A DNA stretch of 7,213 nucleotides from Bacteroidota bacterium (GTDB lineage Bacteria > Zhuqueibacterota > JdFR-76 > DREG01), in the NCBI GenBank assembly GCA_030624545.1, contig JAUXJX010000092.1, positions 1 through 7,213 of the forward strand, given 5' to 3'. The notes below the pieces were generated by a model, which ran no database searches, was not told where the DNA came from, and saw only the letters and a program-made list of their open reading frames with translations. How positions within the stretch are numbered: the first letter of the stretch is position 1; each line of letters opens with the position of its first letter. Shown here piece after piece: positions 4,906 through 7,213 of this stretch. Position numbers and translations under genes: made by a program.

Positions 4906-7179
4906 TTAAGCCTCCTGAACCTCGGCCAGCCTTTTTCCCCTTTTCTTAACTTTAGGCAACTTGCCCATCATTTTTGATAGTTCTTCGGCTCTGCCGGACA
5001 GTTCTATTTCTGTGAATATCTCCAGGGCCTTCTGATAGTGTTCCCTTGCCCGATCGGTATCGCCCCGACCGCGGCACACATCTCCGTAGGAAACATAATT
5101 CTCGGCCAGCCCTTCCTGATATCTCTTGTCCTCATTGATGCGTATGCTCTCTTTTAGGAATCTTTCTGAAGAGGGGAAATTACCCTTCTCGGCCTCGATG
5201 AGGCCGAAGACATGGTAAGACTCCGCTTCATTCAGAACGTCGCCGGTTCGCTTGAAGAATTTGAGCGCCTTTTCCGTGAACTTTTTGGCCTCGGCAATGT
5301 TCTTCTGCTTGACATGGGTCTTGCCCATATTCAAAAGGGTCATTGCACGCAGCTGATTATCTTCCGCCTCATCGGCAAGCTTCAGACAGCGTTCAAATGC
5401 GATGATGGATTCTGACCAATCCTGCATGTCCATTAGAGTCATGCCAATATTATGGTAACCCCTGGCCACATCTTGAGCACGGTTGCCTATTCGTTCATAG
5501 ATGCTTATCGCTTGTTTATAGCTTTCCAATGCCGCACCATGCTCCCCACGTATGTTGGCAATAATTCCCAAATTAGTCAATGCGTGGGCCCAATCAAACT
5601 CCGCGTTCTCAGAGTCCAGCGCCTCGCGCAAAGTCTGCTCAAAATATTTTGTCGCCTCATCGAAATCGCCCCTTTGGAAATGGATAACGCCGATATCATT
5701 ATGAATCCGGCAGAGCATATTGGGAACCTCATTTTCTTCAGCAATTCGAATGCATTCCTCGTAATATGCCAGCGATTTCTCCCATTGGCCCATTTTCCCA
5801 TGTATTCGGCCGATGCGCGTTCCGGCGTCAATTTGGCCTCTCGGATCTTCTTGATCTTTGCTAATGTGGAACAGCTTATCGTAGGCGTCCAGCCCCTCTT
5901 CATAGCGGCCGCCTTCTTCATGGGATATCCCAATTTTGAAATACAAATCCGAAATTGAGATCGAATCCGGCATTGGCTTTCCGCTTTTTTCGACCGAATC
6001 CAAAAAATCTTTAAAGAATAAGCTGGCTTCCCGATAAGCCGAGATATTGAACGCGCGCACACCCGCCTGATGGAGAAATGGGATCGCCTTGAGATGGTCG
6101 CCCCCCTGGCGAAAATGCTGAGCGATATCTCCCGTAAAGGCGCCGTAATCCGGGGCATAAATCTTCTCGAGTTCGGTCGCAATCAGTTGATGATATTCAC
6201 GTCGCAACACAGGGAGCGTCTCATCATACAGTAAATCCCGAAGCATAGGATGGTCAAAAAGAAAGCCATCATCCGTGCTTGTCAGAATCTGCAATTCCCG
6301 TTCGATCCGCTGCAGGATTTTGAGAAGCGTAATTTTCTTCATCTCCATTAACTGCGAAAGCAGCGAAGCATCAAATTTGTAGCCCTGCACAGCAGCGACC
6401 TGCAGCAATTCACGCTCTTCTTCATTCAGGACACTCAGACGACGAACGAAGACGTCTTCAACCCGCTGCGGAACCTCCAGTTTGGATTCACCCGGTTTTT
6501 CCTTCCAGACTCCGTCGTCCAGATAAATAAATTCATTGTCGCGGAGAAGCTTCAAAGTCTCCAGAACGAAAAACGGATTCCCTTTGGTCTCATGGTAAAT
6601 GGATTTATAAAACTCGTCTGCGAAAAGCGTTCTTGATAACGTATGATCGATGAGATATTCACAGTGCTCCTGGTTGAATTCATGTAATTGGATTTCTTCG
6701 ATTACTCCCTCTCTTCTCATCCGTGCGAGGACTTCGAGAAACATGGAAGGCTGGCCGTCTCTTTGTAGATCATGACGGTCGCTGCGACTAATACCGAGGA
6801 TGAGCACGCGATTCCTGCTAAGATGGGACGACAAGTAATGGAACAAGCGAAGGCTGCCTTCGTCGGCCCACTGCAAATCATCAATGATAAATACAACGGG
6901 TTTCATGCCGGCCAGCAGTTGAATCAGCAGTTGGATCCCCTCAAAAATGTTGACGTTGTCGCTGATTGGGTCTTGTGTCTTGGCGCCAAAACTGGTCATA
7001 AGACGTTCGGTAAACTCCATGAGAAGAGGAACCTTTTCACGAACAGCATCTTTCAGTTTATCCCGTTCCTCTTCGGAAAGAACCCGGCTGTCACCGCTGA
7101 AGAATTCCCGGAAAGCGTCGACATAGGGCAGATAGGCATCCATGCCTTCCTGGTACAAACACGCGCCATATAACACCAC
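4906..7179 (-). CDS. AAA/STAND-type ATPase with TPR tail, 5'-truncated
   Basis: A large signalling ATPase/scaffold (757 residues from GTG 7179). The N-terminal 330 residues match the AAA_16/MalT-like ATPase fold: VLYGACLYQEGMDAYLPYVD (the segment that normally follows Walker A), Walker B VVFIIDDLQWAD (96-106, D100 and D101), a GISR sensor strand (129-132), KGNPFF (199-204) and a winged-helix-like region at 235-310. Residues about 362-725 hold eight or nine TPR units, several with clear G-Y-A-P pattern (for example 492-522, 532-563, 572-604, 612-644, 692-724), then a basic tail. Walker A is missing. Homologous-looking codons continue upstream to 7209, where an in-frame TAG (7210-7212) interrupts them; GTG 7179 has no ribosome site. 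Such proteins often carry a kinase domain further upstream, which cannot be seen here. It ends three bases before the histidine kinase and is a likely partner for it. Confidence 0.85.
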   Translation of the reverse strand: MVLYGACLYQEGMDAYLPYVDAFREFFSGDSRVLSEEERDKLKDAVREKVPLLMEFTERLMTSFGAKTQDPISDNVNIFEGIQLLIQLLAGMKPVVFIIDDLQWADEGSLRLFHYLSSHLSRNRVLILGISRSDRHDLQRDGQPSMFLEVLARMRREGVIEEIQLHEFNQEHCEYLIDHTLSRTLFADEFYKSIYHETKGNPFFVLETLKLLRDNEFIYLDDGVWKEKPGESKLEVPQRVEDVFVRRLSVLNEEERELLQVAAVQGYKFDASLLSQLMEMKKITLLKILQRIERELQILTSTDDGFLFDHPMLRDLLYDETLPVLRREYHQLIATELEKIYAPDYGAFTGDIAQHFRQGGDHLKAIPFLHQAGVRAFNISAYREASLFFKDFLDSVEKSGKPMPDSISISDLYFKIGISHEEGGRYEEGLDAYDKLFHISKDQEDPRGQIDAGTRIGRIHGKMGQWEKSLAYYEECIRIAEENEVPNMLCRIHNDIGVIHFQRGDFDEATKYFEQTLREALDSENAEFDWAHALTNLGIIANIRGEHGAALESYKQAISIYERIGNRAQDVARGYHNIGMTLMDMQDWSESIIAFERCLKLADEAEDNQLRAMTLLNMGKTHVKQKNIAEAKKFTEKALKFFKRTGDVLNEAESYHVFGLIEAEKGNFPSSERFLKESIRINEDKRYQEGLAENYVSYGDVCRGRGDTDRAREHYQKALEIFTEIELSGRAEELSKMMGKLPKVKKRGKRLAEVQEA

Positions 7180-7209
7180 AGCTTTATTATATCTGGCGTA
7201 TTCTCTCAG

Positions 7210-7212
7210 CTA
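7210..7212 (-). other. In-frame TAG interrupting the AAA ATPase at the window edge
   Basis: Reading the AAA/TPR frame upstream of GTG 7179 gives LREYARYNKA, which fits the helix that links Walker A to the next strand in AAA_16 proteins. The codon before this is TAG. One base change (for example GAG to TAG) would explain it: a nonsense mutation, a sequencing or assembly error at a contig end, or a real truncation. Confidence 0.5.
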
Positions 7213-7213
7213 G

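Noticed and set aside
5452..5958. Plus-strand open frame of 168 codons inside the TPR region
   Set aside because: It is antisense to well-formed TPR repeats; no ribosome site or domain of its own.
7186..7191. TATAAT on the minus strand as a promoter for the AAA/TPR gene
   Set aside because: It lies within codons that fit the AAA_16 helix (RYN), and no -35 match can be placed inside the window.
1..7213. CRISPR array, IS element, tRNA or phage genes
   Set aside because: No regularly spaced repeats, transposase motifs, terminal inverted repeats or tRNA cloverleaf were seen on either strand.

Overview
The window is a compact block of at least seven genes, all read on the minus strand, from a bacterium that cannot be placed with certainty. 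The signal-peptide-bearing solute-binding protein, the FHA and zinc-ribbon adaptor proteins and the AAA/TPR protein would suit a Gram-negative, possibly uncultivated lineage (deltaproteobacterial or FCB-group relatives are a guess). There are no rRNA, tRNA, phage, IS or CRISPR signals. The sequence enters and leaves inside genes at both edges.

In transcription order (high to low coordinates), the first block is cytoplasmic signalling. An AAA/STAND-type ATPase with a long tetratricopeptide (TPR) tail comes first (7179-4906). Its Walker A is not in the window, and the first in-frame codon at the window edge is a stop. Three bases later comes a soluble histidine kinase with no sensor or membrane segment (4902-3925), then a 97-residue protein made of a four-cysteine zinc ribbon and a short TPR-like unit (3888-3595).

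A 381-base gap follows (3594-3214). It holds no convincing large gene. It does carry a perfect 9-bp stem followed by seven T residues on the minus strand, only about 42 bases before the next gene, so it may hold a terminator or an attenuated leader.

The second block starts with a close paralogue of the zinc-ribbon/TPR protein (3213-2911). Next come a zinc-ribbon plus FHA-domain protein (2883-2452), a secreted family-5 peptide/oligopeptide-binding protein (2438-813), and an OppD/DppD-type ABC ATPase that runs off the left edge (749-1).

The layout suggests a phospho-signalling module (histidine kinase, a phosphothreonine-reading FHA domain, and TPR/zinc-ribbon scaffolds) placed next to, and partly co-transcribed with, a peptide ABC importer. 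The functional link between the two halves is inferred from gene order only. The small zinc-ribbon/TPR paralogues and the zinc-ribbon/FHA protein are the least familiar part and the best candidate for an undescribed system.
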